Positions 1 through 10,185 of a stretch of 64,000 nt of DNA are shown piece by piece. A model generated the notes under the pieces. That model saw nothing but the letters and a program-made list of their open reading frames with translations. It had not been told where the DNA came from and searched no databases. This stretch comes from Okapia johnstoni (Eukaryota > Chordata > Mammalia > Artiodactyla > Giraffidae). The translations under genes were made by a program, and so were the position numbers. Positions within the stretch are counted from its first letter, which is position 1; every line of letters begins with the position of its first letter. Location of the stretch: the NCBI GenBank assembly GCA_024291935.2, contig CM044312.1:1346501-1410500 (forward strand), read 5' to 3'.

Positions 1-1018
1 ATGATGTTCTCTGCATAAAAGTTAAACAAGGAGGGTGACAATATACAGCCTTGACAAACGCCCTTCTCAATTTTTGAAGCAGTCCATCGATCCATGTCTG
101 GTTCTCACTGTTGCTTCTTGACCTGCATACTGGTTTCTCAGGAAGCAGGTAAGAAGGTCTGGTATTCCCATCTCTTTAAGCATTTTCCAGTTTGCTGTGA
201 TCCACACAGTCAAAGGCTTTAGCATAGTCAGTGAAGCAGTAGATGTTTTTCTGGAATTTGCTTGCTTTTTGTATGATGCAACGGATGTTGGCAATTTGAT
301 CTCTGGTTCCTCTGCCTTTTCTAAATCCAACTTGTACATCTGGAATTTTTCGGTTCACATACTGTTGAAGCCTGTGATGTGGTTAGTCACTCAGTTGTGT
401 CTGACCTTTGTGACCCCATGGACTGCAGCCTGCCAGGCACCTCTGTCCATGGTGATTCTCCAGGCAGGAATACTGGAGTGGGCTGCCATGCCCTCCTCCA
501 GGGGATCTTCCCAATCCAAGGATCAAACCCAGGTCTCCCAAATTGCAGGCGGATTCTTTACTGTCTGAGCCTAGCTTGAAGGATTTTGAACATTAACTTG
601 CTAGTATGTGAAATTAGGGCAATTGTATGGTAGTTTGAACATTCTTTGGCATTGCTTTTCTTTGGAATTAGAAAGAAAACTGACCTTTTCCAGTCCTGTG
701 GCCACTGCTGGCTTTTCCAAACAGCATGTTAATAGCATCTTTTAGGGTATGAAATAGCTCAGCTGGAATTCCATCACTTCCACTAGCTTTGTTCGTAGTA
801 ATGCTTCCTAAGGTCCACTTGACTTCCCACTCCGGGATCCGGGCCCAGGGCAGTGACCACACCATCAAAGGTCATTTAGGTCATTAAGATCTTTTTTTTT
901 ACTATAGTTCTACGTATTCATACCACCTCTTCTTTAATCTCTTCTGCTTCAGTTAGCTCCTTGCCATTTCTGTCCTTTATTGTGCCCATCCTTGAATGAA
1001 ACATTCCCTATCTCTGGA
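1..1018 (-). mobile_element. BovB LINE fragment (reverse transcriptase region)
   Basis: The minus-strand translation, in several frames, gives BovB reverse-transcriptase pieces such as DVQVGFRKGRGTRDQIANIR and NKASGSDGIPAELF. Stops and frameshifts make it dead, and it is more diverged than the copy at 13146. It continues past the left edge. A SINE splits it at 374-567. BovB is an RTE-clade LINE known for horizontal transfer into the ruminant lineage. Confidence 0.9.
374..567 (-). mobile_element. Bov-tA SINE nested in BovB
   Basis: The plus strand reads from the Bov-tA 3' end (tcactcagttgtgtctgac) to the reversed tRNA-like head (gcaggcggattctttac). It interrupts BovB between AGCCT (369-373) and a second AGCCT (568-572), a short TSD. 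Joining the flanks restores the BovB order. Confidence 0.88.
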
Positions 1019-2007
1019 TAGGAGGGCTCAGAATGGAAGGGTGCAGAAGGGAGCCTCTGGAATGCTGGGCACATGATCTGATAGGAACGGTGGGCCCCAA
1101 AGTGTGTTCATATGTAAAAAACTTTCCAGCAGAACAGTTAATTCCCCACCCAGATTCCATCACCCAACAGAGTAACTGCTACCTCTCAGGAGAACTGCAT
1201 TCTCACCCACGCCGGGGGCGGCCTGCAGACAATGACTAAGTGATACAAGAAGGGACAAGTCTGTGATGCCAGCCGCGCTCCAGAGCTACCAGCGGGACTG
1301 GCTAAAGCTGGACTGCAACCCTGGTCCCTGACCTCTCCTCTTCCTTAAATTTCACTCGCACAAGGATTTCCTCCTCAGGCTTCTAGGGGACATGGCCTAA
1401 GATACAGACACTTAACGTTTGTGCCTTGACTGTATGTTAAGTCTAAACCCCAATGAAAAGGGGGATGAAGGGGGAAAGGAAAACAAACAATTTCACACAG
1501 TTGAAAAGCCAGATACACAATCTCCTCGAGATTCTGACTGACGGATAACTATTTTCCTCAAAGAGACGTGTTACCTGGTAAGAGAACAGGTCAGCACCTG
1601 AGCAGGACCTGCTGGGCACTCCTCGGTACTGAAGCCACAAGGTCGTGCAGAGCTGGAGGGACACGGATCCTCAGGTGGTGCCCTAGAGCCAGGCCACCAC
1701 GGCCGTCAGCCACCCAGTGGCTCTTGATCCCACCTGAAAACTAACTCTGGCCCACAGGGTCTTCAAGGCCCCTTCCGAGGGCAGGAATCCTTTGATCTCA
1801 CCTGGAATTTTCATGAATAGCCGAGCCCAAATATGGCTCACGCCAATCCTGCCACACTTCAATAGGTACCCTGTTCTGCAGCCAGCTGTATTCAACCAAT
1901 CACCATCTTACAAAACCCAAAGCCTGAAAACTATCAGCACACTTCTCTCCCAACTCCCTGCTGGGATCCCATCCTCTACCCTCAGAAACGATCATACACA
2001 TACCCCC
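1019..2007. other. Unique intronic sequence, no feature recognised
   Basis: No coding frame, RNA gene or transposon that I can name. Short open frames here have no family resemblance. Confidence 0.5.
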
Positions 2008-2221
2008 CATGTGGGCTCAGTCTTGTCTGACTCTTTTACGACTCCATGGATTGTACCCCACCAGGCTTCCTCTGTCTGTGGAATTTTCTAGGCATGAATA
2101 CTGGAGTGTGTAGCCATTCCCTTTTCCAGGGGATCTTCTTGACCCAGGGATTGAACCCAAGTCTCTTGCATCTCCTACATTAGCAGAAGGATTCTTTACC
2201 ACTATGCCACCTGGAAGCCCA
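2008..2221 (-). mobile_element. Bov-tA SINE
   Basis: A near full-length antisense copy, ending in the reversed head that carries tRNA-derived promoter boxes (ggattctttaccactatgcc). It is clearly diverged from the family consensus. Unique intronic DNA follows to about 2642. Confidence 0.85.
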
Positions 2222-2642
2222 CACACGCTCACAGTACAATTTAAAATGGATATCCTTACATAGAGCAATCACTTTAGAGTCACAAGTCAACCCAGTCGTT
2301 AAATGTAACTAACAATACACTAATATAGAAGAAAAAATACACGAAGCATTGAAAGAACATTTTAGAAAACTATTTAGTAAACAGCTAATTATACTCACTT
2401 GAATTTTCCAAACACTCTAAGTAGGGGGGACCACACTTTATTTTTAGCCTAATAAAACTAAAACTAAAACAGGCAGAAAAGGGATTCAGTGGAGAAGTGG
2501 TGGAAAGCAAACAAATCAAACAACACTGACGCTGAGCTACTTACCAGCAATTTCAGCCAATCAGCAGATGCCAGTCATCAGAGAGGACAGCAGAGTAGTC
2601 TGTCCACTCTTACTCTCAACTGTTATCCCAAGGGTAACTGTC

Positions 2643-2940
2643 AACCCTAAAAGAAATCAACCCTGAATATTCACTGGAAGGACTGATGCTGAAGCTGAAC
2701 CTCAATACTTTGGCCAGCTGATGCGAAAAGCTGACTCATTAGAAAAGACCCTGATGCTGGGAAAGACTGAAGGCGGGAGGAGAAGGGGATGACAGAGGAT
2801 GAGATGGCTGGATGGCATCACCGACTCGATGGACATGAGTTTGAGCAAGCTCCGGGAGATAGTGAAGGACAGAGAAGCCTGGTGTGTGGCAGTCCATGGG
2901 GTCACAAAGAGTCGGACAAGACTAACAACAAAAACAACTA
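2643..2940 (+). mobile_element. BovB LINE 3' end
   Basis: Carries the C-terminal coding tail of the BovB protein ([19 protein letters not shown] in one frame) and ends in AACAACAAAAACAAC, the simple tail seen on some BovB copies. It is 5' truncated. Confidence 0.88.
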
Positions 2941-3410
2941 TCGTAGCAGGAAAACAAGTTCTAGAATCTCTCCAGAAATGTTTCCAAAGGCTTGCGAAGT
3001 AATAATTTTCATGCTCTTGGATTCAAACACGGCCAAAGACGAGGAGTACGCCTCAATTTCAGAGATTGTCGTCATGAACGAATACATCCTGCTCACCTCC
3101 TACAACAGCGGAGAACTTCAGAAAAGCAGATACCACCAGCTGTCAAGGCTGACAAAGTACCCAAAGCTCGTTTCGGAAAGAAACACTGTGTCCCCGGCCC
3201 CGAGCTCTTCACCGTCTAAACGTGAAGGGCCGTCCGCCCTCGGCACCCTCGCGGCCCCTGGACGACCCCGGGGCACGCGGCCCCGGCCCGCACCAGCCTT
3301 CCTCCCGGCCCCGGTGCGACCCTGGGGGAGGTGACCCCGCCGCCCGGCCGGCCGGACGCACGCGCCCCGCCCCCGCCCGGCCCCCCCGGGGCGCCGCCGC
3401 TCGCGGGCCG

Positions 3411-3417
3411 CTCTTAC
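3411..3417 (-). other. UBE3C: 5' splice site of UBE3C intron 1
   Basis: On the minus strand the exon/intron junction reads AAG|GTAAGAG, a near-perfect donor. The GT is at 3417-3416. It follows codon 22 in phase 0, where the human protein has its exon 1/2 boundary as far as I recall. Confidence 0.9.
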
Positions 3418-3483
3418 CTTCCGGCTCGCGCCTCCCAGGGACACCTTGGGCCTGGTTTTGAAGTCCCCCTCAAAGCTAAACAT
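3418..3483 (-). CDS. UBE3C: UBE3C coding exon 1 (first 22 codons, gene continues off the left edge)
   Basis: Read on the minus strand, the 66 bases from the ATG at 3483-3481 encode 22 residues starting MFSFEGDFKTRPKVS and ending ASRK. This matches the N-terminus of mammalian ubiquitin-protein ligase E3C as I know it. UBE3C is a HECT E3 of about 1,080 residues that associates with the 26S proteasome and extends ubiquitin chains, aiding full degradation of difficult substrates. The catalytic HECT domain and the IQ-like segment lie in later exons outside this window. The exon ends in phase 0 at AAG, directly followed by GTAAGAG, as expected before the EEKA continuation known for the family. The start is fixed by an in-frame TAG at 3493-3495, only 9 bases upstream of the ATG. 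The ATG has A at -3 but T at +4, a medium Kozak context. Reading through the donor gives only arginine/proline-rich low-complexity translation, which supports splicing here. Confidence 0.93.
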
Positions 3484-3492
3484 CTTTACAGC

Positions 3493-3501
3493 CTATCCCA
3501 T
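3493..3501 (-). promoter_or_regulatory. Two-codon upstream ORF in the UBE3C 5' UTR
   Basis: An ATG at 3501-3499 is followed by GGA and TAG (3495-3493), giving Met-Gly-stop. It is in the same frame as the UBE3C start, which begins 9 bases after the stop. The uATG has G at +4 but C at -3. Such minimal uORFs can hold or reload ribosomes just before the main start. The sequence fact is certain if the UTR is unspliced here; a regulatory effect is inference. Confidence 0.55.
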
Positions 3502-3771
3502 CTGGGGGGCCCGACCCAGGGAGCGCGGGCGGCGGGCGGGCGCCGGGGGAGCGCCCCGGGGGACGAGGCCGCGCCGGGCAGGGGCCCCGCGCCCGCGCCC
3601 GCCGGCGCGCTGCTCTCTCGGCCTGCCCTGGGGGGGCGGGTGGCGACACAGGGGGCGGCCCTCGGCCACCGCCGCTCCCCTCATCCACGCCTCGCCGCCA
3701 CTCCGGCCGAGCCCGAGCGCCGGCAGGGGCCGCAGACCCCTCACTCCCACCCACAGCAGCCCCTGCGAGGA

Positions 3772-3783
3772 AAGATGGCCGCC
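3772..3783 (+). promoter_or_regulatory. YY1-like motif
   Basis: AAGATGGCCGCC differs by one base from the common promoter YY1 element AAGATGGCGGC. It lies on the plus strand, opposite to UBE3C. YY1 sites in promoters usually point in the direction of transcription, so this may hint at a divergent transcript. Confidence 0.4.
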
Positions 3784-3979
3784 ACTGCCGCCGCCGCTGC
3801 CGTGCGCCGCCCCGCCGGCGTGCGCGCGCCCGACACGGACGCCGCTGCGCCGCTCCCGGCGCCCGGCTCGCGTGCGCGCGCCCGCATCGACGGCGCAGCG
3901 AAGCGTGGGAAGAACCCGCGGGGCCCGGCGCTGTGACGGGAGGGGCGAGGGGCGGGGCTGGTGAGGGCGGGGCCGTGGG

Positions 3980-4042
3980 GCGGAGCCAGGGCCGGGCGGG
4001 GCGGAGCCAGGGCCGGGCGGGGCGGAGCCAGGGCCGGGCCCG
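3980..4042. repeat. 21-bp GC-box tandem repeat, three copies
   Basis: Units at 3980-4000, 4001-4021 and 4022-4042 share GCGGAGCCAGGGCCGGGCGGG. The first two are identical and the third diverges at its end. Each junction forms a GGGCGG-type Sp1/KLF site, so binding sites recur about every two helical turns at the upstream edge of the UBE3C island. Confidence 0.85.
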
Positions 4043-4050
4043 GGCCGGGC

Positions 4051-4081
4051 CGGGGCGGGGCGGGGCGGGGCGGGGCGGGGG
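4051..4081. repeat. (CGGGG)6 pentanucleotide tract
   Basis: Six pure CGGGG units follow the 21-bp repeat with only a short GC-rich link. Runs of four G separated by single C bases on the plus strand can fold as a G-quadruplex, and the tract supplies overlapping Sp1 sites. It is a likely site of length polymorphism. Confidence 0.85.
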
Positions 4082-4379
4082 CGCGTCTGCTGCGCGCAGG
4101 TGCGGGGACAGGGAGCGCCTCCAGCAGGTGCCGCCGGGCGGAGGACTCTGTCCTAGGGGTGCAGAAGCGTCCTGCTTGCGCAGTGCTCCGGGGGCGGCTG
4201 CATGGGCGCCTGCGTCCCGAAGCTGGACTCGGATCCCGTGTGTGCACTTTTCTGGGAAGCCGGCTCCAGGCTTTCCGTAAGATACCAGGCTTGACTCACA
4301 CGAGAGGAGAAAGACCAGCTTTATTACTTAAGGCCCGTAGAGGGTGCATCACTAAACGTTGTGACCCAGTTATGTGGAA

Positions 4380-4640
4380 CTTAGTACACACATATACACG
4401 TATATATCATACACACAGATAGAAGTATGTAGCACACGCACAGCATAAGAGTATATCATGTACACATACATACTCCTACATAAATGTCAAAAGCACGTCA
4501 ATATATACACAAATATATATCATATGCACATATATAAATATATACATGCAAATGTATAATAGATACAGAGAAATAGATATCGAATACACACATATCTATC
4601 AGATACATATATACATTTCATATACGCACGAGTAAAATCG
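4380..4640. repeat. AT/CA-rich low-complexity sequence
   Basis: Imperfect alternating purine-pyrimidine sequence (acacat, atatac, tatata words) begins about 140 bases upstream of the CpG island. A shorter (AC)n/(AT) tract lies at 4790-4820. No gene is present. Between 4641 and 5212 the DNA is AT-rich and holds nothing else I recognise. Confidence 0.75.
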
Positions 4641-5212
4641 AATCTTAAAATCTAATACTTCTATTTCTATGCGAGATGCACTGTTTTCTTTTACTCTATT
4701 GTCTTTTTTTAACACTAGCTGCAAACCACTAAGTACATTTCACAACCCTCTAACGGGTTTCAATCTTAGTTTGAAAAATCCTGCCATGTACACAGACAGA
4801 CACACACACACATATATGTAAAATGAGAATTAGGTCACAACAGGATCAAAAAACTTTGAAAGTCAATTACTGTGGCTTCCCAGTTAATATATAAGCTACT
4901 CTGATATGTCAAGAAATTCTTGATTCATCAAATATGTCCAAATTGTATCAATTTTTAAATTTTACAGATTTTATAAATAAATCATCACTTTTTTTTGAAC
5001 CTGTCAGATGACAAAGATTTAAAATATTGATAATATCCTTTCTGTGTCCTCAGTGAGTCTGCTCTGAGGTCTCAGGTTCTGCCCCAAATGAACTCTTCCA
5101 AGGTCCAGACCACAAATGAGGAGCAGGGGCCCATTTAACCAGGACACCAAACCTAGTTCCCCACTTCAGCTTTGTTGGTAATTAAGGGTATTTTTCAAAT
5201 TTTCTGAATTGT

Positions 5213-5365
5213 CTATCTTAGTTTCCTATCATTGTTGTAACAAATTACCACACACTTAGTGGCTTATACAACATGAAAGTATTGTCTTATGGCTCTGGAG
5301 GTCTGAAGTCTCTCTGGGCTAGAGTCAAGGGGTCTACCGGGCTGTGCCCTCCTGGGGACGGGACG
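5213..5365 (-). mobile_element. MLT1-type MaLR LTR fragment
   Basis: The plus strand matches the reverse complement of an MLT1 LTR 3' end (tagtttcctat, gtaacaaattaccaca, tagtggctta). It is an old element common to placental mammals. Sequence from 5366 to 6004 holds nothing further that I recognise. Confidence 0.7.
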
Positions 5366-6004
5366 GGCTGTAATTGATTATCTCACCTTTTCCCTGCTAT
5401 TTGGCACTTAGGCTGACTCCATGTTGTCGTTGTTACAAATTGTACTTCAGGAACTTGCTTGCATACAGGAATGAGTTCTTTCTTCAGGAAAGACACCCTA
5501 AAGCTTTACGGCTGGGTTGTAGGGCCGCAGGCTTACCTCTGATGGGGTCTGTTCCCTGCTGTCCCCAGAGAATACACAGCCTCTCCTCCAGCTATGTAGG
5601 TGTTGGCTCCAGAGACCCTGGAGCGGGTCCAAGAGAACATCTGTTAAATTAACACCAAGGCCACTGCACACTGAGGCTGGAAGTTCACTCCTTTTACCAT
5701 CCCACGCTGTCCAGTGCAGTTCCTCAGACCTCATGCAATGAGGTGAAGTGATTACAATCAGAATCTCCGATAATAAAATACCAAGATAATTCCAATGAAG
5801 AAAGCGATGAAGAAATACACAGAAAATTTTGTCCCAAAGTGGAGATGGTAGTTCCTGATGGGAGGAGACCTGAGACGGAAGGAGGTGACTGGCAACGTTG
5901 TTTCTCAATCCGCACAGTCTTTCCAGGCTTGTCTTTAAAGTGTTGATATATGTTTAATATGCTTTCTATGTGTATAATAATTTTAATGGTGAATTTCTTT
6001 CATG

Positions 6005-6040
6005 AAAGAAGTTTCAAAAAAAAAAAAAAAAGAAGTTTCA
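6005..6040 (+). mobile_element. Poly(A)-only insertion flanked by a 12-bp TSD
   Basis: AAAGAAGTTTCA occurs at 6005-6016 and again at 6029-6040, separated only by A12. This is the footprint of an extremely 5'-truncated LINE-mediated insertion in which only the poly(A) tail was copied. Confidence 0.6.
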
Positions 6041-6375
6041 TTATGTTTGTTCAGGGTGCTTTGATAGAATGCCACAGACTGGGTGGCTTATAAAAAACGG
6101 AAATTTATTTCCCACAGTCCGGTGGCCGGAAGTTCTAGATGAGGCCTGGGCGGATGCGGTGTCAAGTGAGGACTCACTTCCTGGTTGATCGCTGGTGCCT
6201 TCCCTCTGTGTCCTCATGTCAGGGCGGGGACAGGGGGGCTCGGGGGGGGGGTTGCTTTTACAAGGACTCTCATCCCCATTCAGGGGGGCTCTACGCTTGT
6301 GACCTCATCACCTCTCAACACCGTCACACTGGAGGTTAGGATTCAACACATGAATTCAGGGTGAGGGGGGTGCCG
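6041..6375 (-). mobile_element. MaLR LTR (MST/MLT1 type)
   Basis: The plus strand contains ccacagactgggtggcttat and gaaatttattt, then the internal words ctctgtgtcctcatg and gacctcatc, and finishes near caacacatgaattcaggg. This order is the reverse complement of a MaLR LTR. It has an internal G-rich expansion at 6230-6252. Confidence 0.75.
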
Positions 6376-6479
6376 TCTGTAACATTCATTAATAAAGTGG
6401 CAACAGTAAAATGCCCGAAATTTAAACATATACTCCTCTTCCATTATCATATTTCAGGCACCATTAGAGGACGAAAATG

Positions 6480-6940
6480 AAATCTCTTTGCAAGATTAAA
6501 TCCGGAGGTGAAAAAGTCCAAAAGAATCAGAATGTGAAAAAACGGCCAGAAATGAAGGGAGAGACTGACAACTTGAGAACATTAGTTGTGGGCTTCAGAC
6601 ACCCACTTTGAATGCTGGCCAGAACATCTAGACAAAAGATCAACAAGGAATGAGATTCTAAAGCCAGTCTTAGCAACTTGACCCCCAGACTGTGGGGCAC
6701 GCCCGCTTCCCACAGCAGAGCACCTGCTCCACCCAGGGGTGCCCAGAGCAAATGCTGGGCCCTTCAGCAAAAAGACAGAACTACAAACAGTGTCCTCCGA
6801 CCACAGTGGGATGAATTCAGAGATCCTAAACAGGGAAAAACCAGGAAACTCACCAAGGTGGAAATTAGCTTCTAAATAGCCCCAGCATCAAAGAAGAAAT
6901 CAGGAGGGAAGCCAGAAGTGAGTGCAAATCGTGATGAGAG
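6480..6940 (+). mobile_element. Old L1 fragment (ORF2-derived)
   Basis: Words such as agacaaaagatcaacaagga, gtcctccgaccacag and catcaaagaagaaatcagga resemble the L1 ORF2 region between the endonuclease and reverse transcriptase. No frame is open. The assignment is tentative. Confidence 0.45.
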
Positions 6941-8121
6941 ATGCGGCCCACAGCAGGGGCTCAAGGGCATTTAAGAGGTGGGTGGAAAACTCTTGAAGTT
7001 CACAGATCTGCTGCGTCCAGAGTCGATGCTGCGAGCTCTTAGTTCCTATGAGGCGTGTAATCATTGCACCATCCGGAGCGATGGGACGCTTGTGCAAACA
7101 CCTGGGCAAATGCTGCTTTTCACAAAGTGGTACCCACATGCTGCTGCCTCCCGCCTTGCCACACTTTGCCATGACCAGGCTGGCTGGAGGGCCTTTCTCT
7201 CCCAGTTCATGGATCCAAGATCCCAAATCTCTCCCCACTCCCCAAAGCCCTGTATCCCTGGTGCTGGATGCCCAGCTCTGCCTGTGACATTGGCTTAATG
7301 GGGGCTCCGAAGCTGTTCTGAGGTGTGGCGGCCCTCCGCCTGTGGCCCCTCACAACGGAAGGTTCCTGCTCCCCCACTTTGGATCCAGCTGAGAGTCCCA
7401 AGCTGAAGCCTCTATAGGAGTTGCCGTGGGGTCACCAGGAACCCTTCCCTCTGTCTGTCTTCCACCCAACACAGTCCATGCTGTGAGCTGAAGTCCAGGC
7501 CAGCTGCCAGCTGGCCCTCCTTCCAAGAGCCCTGCTGGAGTGGGTGAGATACCCTTCCAGCCGGGCCTGAGTGAAAAGTCTCACGTATTCAAGGCCCAGA
7601 CACATGGCATTCACATGTGTGCAAACCTACCATCAGCGGCAGCCACCCACACGGGCCAACACTTCACATGGCCCCCAGTAAGCATTCTCTTCCCAGGAGA
7701 CAACAAAGAGCCAGCTGCCACGCAGGCTGTGAGCAGTGCCACCCTGGTGGGCCCCAGCTCAGCATGGTGCCCCAAACCCTGGGGGGCCCAGGCCCATGCC
7801 CTGCCAGGTCCCCACACTGGCAGGCCCCTGTACCCCAAGGCCTAAGTCTTGCTCCCAGGCTTCAGAGGTGCATGACAGCCTAATGTAGAGACCAGGGACT
7901 CCTGGAGAAAGGAGTCCAGGCCAATGGTGGACCTGGAGGGACAGGGGTGCAGGTCAAGTCAAGGCTGGCAGGAGTCATGGCGGTGGGGAGGCAAGTGCTG
8001 TGCAGAGAGCTCAGGAAGGCTGATTCCACACTCTCAGACTGGCATTCATCAGCGGTGACCCTTTTTCTTTTTATCATAAAGTTCCTTTTAAAAATACATA
8101 TATTTATTTATTTCCAGCCAC
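6941..8121. other. Unique sequence, no feature recognised
   Basis: GC-rich open frames at 7540-7883 have ordinary low-complexity composition and no known motifs. Positions 8085-8115 are AT-rich simple sequence next to the following BovB. Confidence 0.45.
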
Positions 8122-9297
8122 AGGACAGGAAAAGGTCAGTTTTCATTCCAGTCCCAAAGAAAGACAATGCCAAAGAATGCTCAAACTACCCCACAGTTGC
8201 ATTCCTCTCACACACTAGTAGTGTTCAAAATTCTCCAAGCCAGGCTTCAACAGTACGAGAAACATGAACTTCCAGATGTTCAAGCTGGTTTTAGAAAAGG
8301 CAGAGGAACCAGAGATCAAATTGCCAATATCCGTTAGATCATCAAAAAAGCAAGAGAGTTCCAGAAAAACATCTATTTCTGCTTTATTGACTATGCCAAT
8401 GCCTTTGACTGTGTGGTTCACAATAAACTGTGGAAAATTCTGAAAGAGATGGGAATACCAGACCACCTGACCTGCCTCTTGAGAAGTCTGTATGCAGGTC
8501 AGGAAGCAACAGTTAGAACTGAACATGGAACAACAGATTGGTTCCAAATAGGGAAAGGAGTACGTCAAGGCTGTATATTGTCACCATGCTTAGGAGAGTG
8601 AAAAAGTTGGCTTAAAAGTCAACATTCAGAAAACTAAGATCATGGCATCTGGTCCCATCACTTCATGGCAAATAGATGGGGAAACAGTGGAAATAGTGAC
8701 AGACTTTATTTTTGGGGGCTGCAAAATCACTGAAGATGGTGACTGCAGCCATGAAATTAAGACACTTACTACTTGGAAGAAAAGCTATGACCAACCTAGA
8801 CAGCATATTAAAAAGCAGAGACATTACTTTGCCAACAAAGGTCCATCTAGTCAAGGCTATGGTTTTTCCAGTGGTCATGTATGGTTGTGAGAGTAGACTA
8901 TAAAGAAAGCTGAGTGCCGAAGAATTGATGCTTTTGAACTGTGGTGTTGAGAAGACTCTTGAGAGTCCCTTGGACTGCAAGGAGATCCAAGCAGTCCATC
9001 CTAAAGGAAATCAGTCCTGAATATTCATTGGAAGGACTGATGCTAAACCTGAAGCTCCGATACTTTGGCCACCTGATGTGAAGAACTGACTCCTTTGAAA
9101 AGACCCTGATGCTGGGAAAGATTGAAGGCGGGAGGAGAAGGGGATGACAGAATGAGATGGCTGGATGGCATCACTGACTCAATGGACATGAGTTTGAGTA
9201 AGCTCCAGGAGTTGGAGATGGACAGGGAGGCCTGGCGTGCTGCAGTCCATGGGGTCACAGAGAGTCGAACCTGACTGAGTGGCTGAGCTGAACTGAT
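8122..9297 (+). mobile_element. BovB LINE with internal deletion of the catalytic YADD region
   Basis: Sense BovB from the PQDWKRSVF region to the 3' end. The translation reaches GKGVRQGCILSPC at about 8590 and then jumps straight to the KLA/MASGPITSWQ region at about 8600-8642. This removes roughly 65 codons, including the YADD active site. Frameshifts follow. The element could not make reverse transcriptase. Confidence 0.9.
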
Positions 9298-9298
9298 C

Positions 9299-9535
9299 CT
9301 TGTTTCGCTGTGCAGGTCTCCATCGCCGCACACGGCTTTCCCTAGCTGTGGCGCACGGGGGGCCGCTCTTCCTCGTGCTGCACACACTTCTCACTGCAGT
9401 GGCTTCTCCGGGGGTGGAGCACAGGCTCTGGGCACACGGACGTCAGTAGCCGCGGCAGTTGGGCTTGGTGGTTGCGGTCCGAGGGCCCAGTAGTTAGCTG
9501 TGGCACACAGGCTTAGTTGCCCCGGGGCACGTGGA
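9299..9535 (-). mobile_element. CHR-type cetartiodactyl SINE, truncated
   Basis: The plus strand has the antisense CHR body: ggctttccctagctgtggcg, ggtggttgcggtc, gcttagttgccccgg. The tRNA-like head is missing. It abuts the BovB 3' end. Unrecognised DNA follows to 9739. Confidence 0.75.
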
Positions 9536-9739
9536 ATCTTCCCAAACAAGATGAATAACTCTGATTTTTTTCTTTACTAAAAACTAGACTGTGTCCAGAA
9601 CAAAATGGCCCTGCCCTCATCATTTCCAGGTATGTGCAGAGATGCTATGTCATTCTTGAGTGAAACCAGGTTCACATTGTCCATGACAGGTTAAGCGGTA
9701 TTCATAGATATCCATGCTTGCTGTCAACGTACAAAGGAC

Positions 9740-10080
9740 GTATGTGCTTGTGGAAGACAAATACCACGTGATATCACTTGCAGGTGGAATCTAAAACACG
9801 ACACAAATGACACAGAGAACAGACTTTCGGTTGCCAGAGGGAGGGGAGGGAAGGACTGGGAGGCTGGGATTCGCAGACGCAAACTAATACGTATGAGGTG
9901 GACAAGCAACAAGGGCCCGCTGTATAGCACAGGGAACCCTGTTCAACATCCTTGATAAACCGTAATGGAAAAAAATATGAAAAAGATTGTGTATGTATGT
10001 ACACCTATAGCTGAATGTTTGCCATACAGCAGAAATTAACACAACCTTGTAAATCAGCTATACTTCAATAAAAAAATTTT
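9740..10080 (+). mobile_element. L1 3' UTR (ruminant type)
   Basis: The order gacaaataccacgtgatatc, ggaatctaaaaca, ggttgccagaggga, tatagcacagggaaccctg, cagcagaaattaacacaacc, tacttcaataaaaaaat is the L1 3' end with its AATAAA signal at 10068-10073. It is 5' truncated. Confidence 0.88.
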
Positions 10081-10089
10081 TTAAAGTGT

Positions 10090-10185
10090 TCATGGTCAAG
10101 CACTGCTGAGACAGAGGTTTGAGCCCTGCCCTCTCTAACTGCATGACTTTGGGTCAGCCATTGACCCCCACTGACTTCATGTGCC
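10090..10185 (+). repeat. MIR SINE fragment (tentative)
   Basis: gtttgagccctgccctct, aactgcatgactttgggtca and tgacttcatgtgcc line up with the core of MIR. It is diverged. 10186-10724 holds nothing I recognise apart from short A/T runs at 10346-10365 and (ATC)n at 10433-10450. Confidence 0.5.

Larger units (their letters stand above)
1..3417 (-). other. UBE3C: UBE3C intron 1 (partial)
   Basis: Sequence downstream of the exon 1 donor in the direction of UBE3C transcription. It holds an antisense BovB with a nested SINE (1-1018), unique DNA, one SINE and one BovB 3' end. I searched the minus-strand frames for the expected exon 2 (EEKASLL and the charged IQ-like region) and saw nothing like it. 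Exon 2 therefore lies off the left edge. Confidence 0.85.
3190..4240 (-). promoter_or_regulatory. UBE3C: CpG-island promoter of UBE3C
   Basis: The block is extremely GC-rich with CpG kept at high density, against an AT-rich, CpG-poor background on both sides. It contains the UBE3C first coding exon, many GC boxes (GGGCGG) especially at 3940-4080, a YY1-like motif at 3772-3783, and a CTCF-like core around 3645-3660 (CAGGGGGCG). No TATA box is placed near the exon. This is the usual layout of a housekeeping, dispersed-start promoter. The 5' UTR runs from 3484 upward, but the transcription start cannot be read from sequence; somewhere between about 3700 and 4000 would be typical. Divergent plus-strand transcription from the same island is possible but not shown. 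Confidence 0.9.

Noticed and set aside
2992..3219. Plus-strand frame next to the CpG island as an exon
   Set aside because: It follows directly from a BovB tail, lies in UBE3C intron 1 on the opposite strand, and has no matching family or consensus splice signals.
3331..4422. Long overlapping open frames on both strands across the CpG island
   Set aside because: Very high GC content removes stop codons in all frames. The translations are arginine/proline/alanine/glycine low complexity. Only the UBE3C 22-codon exon matches a known protein.
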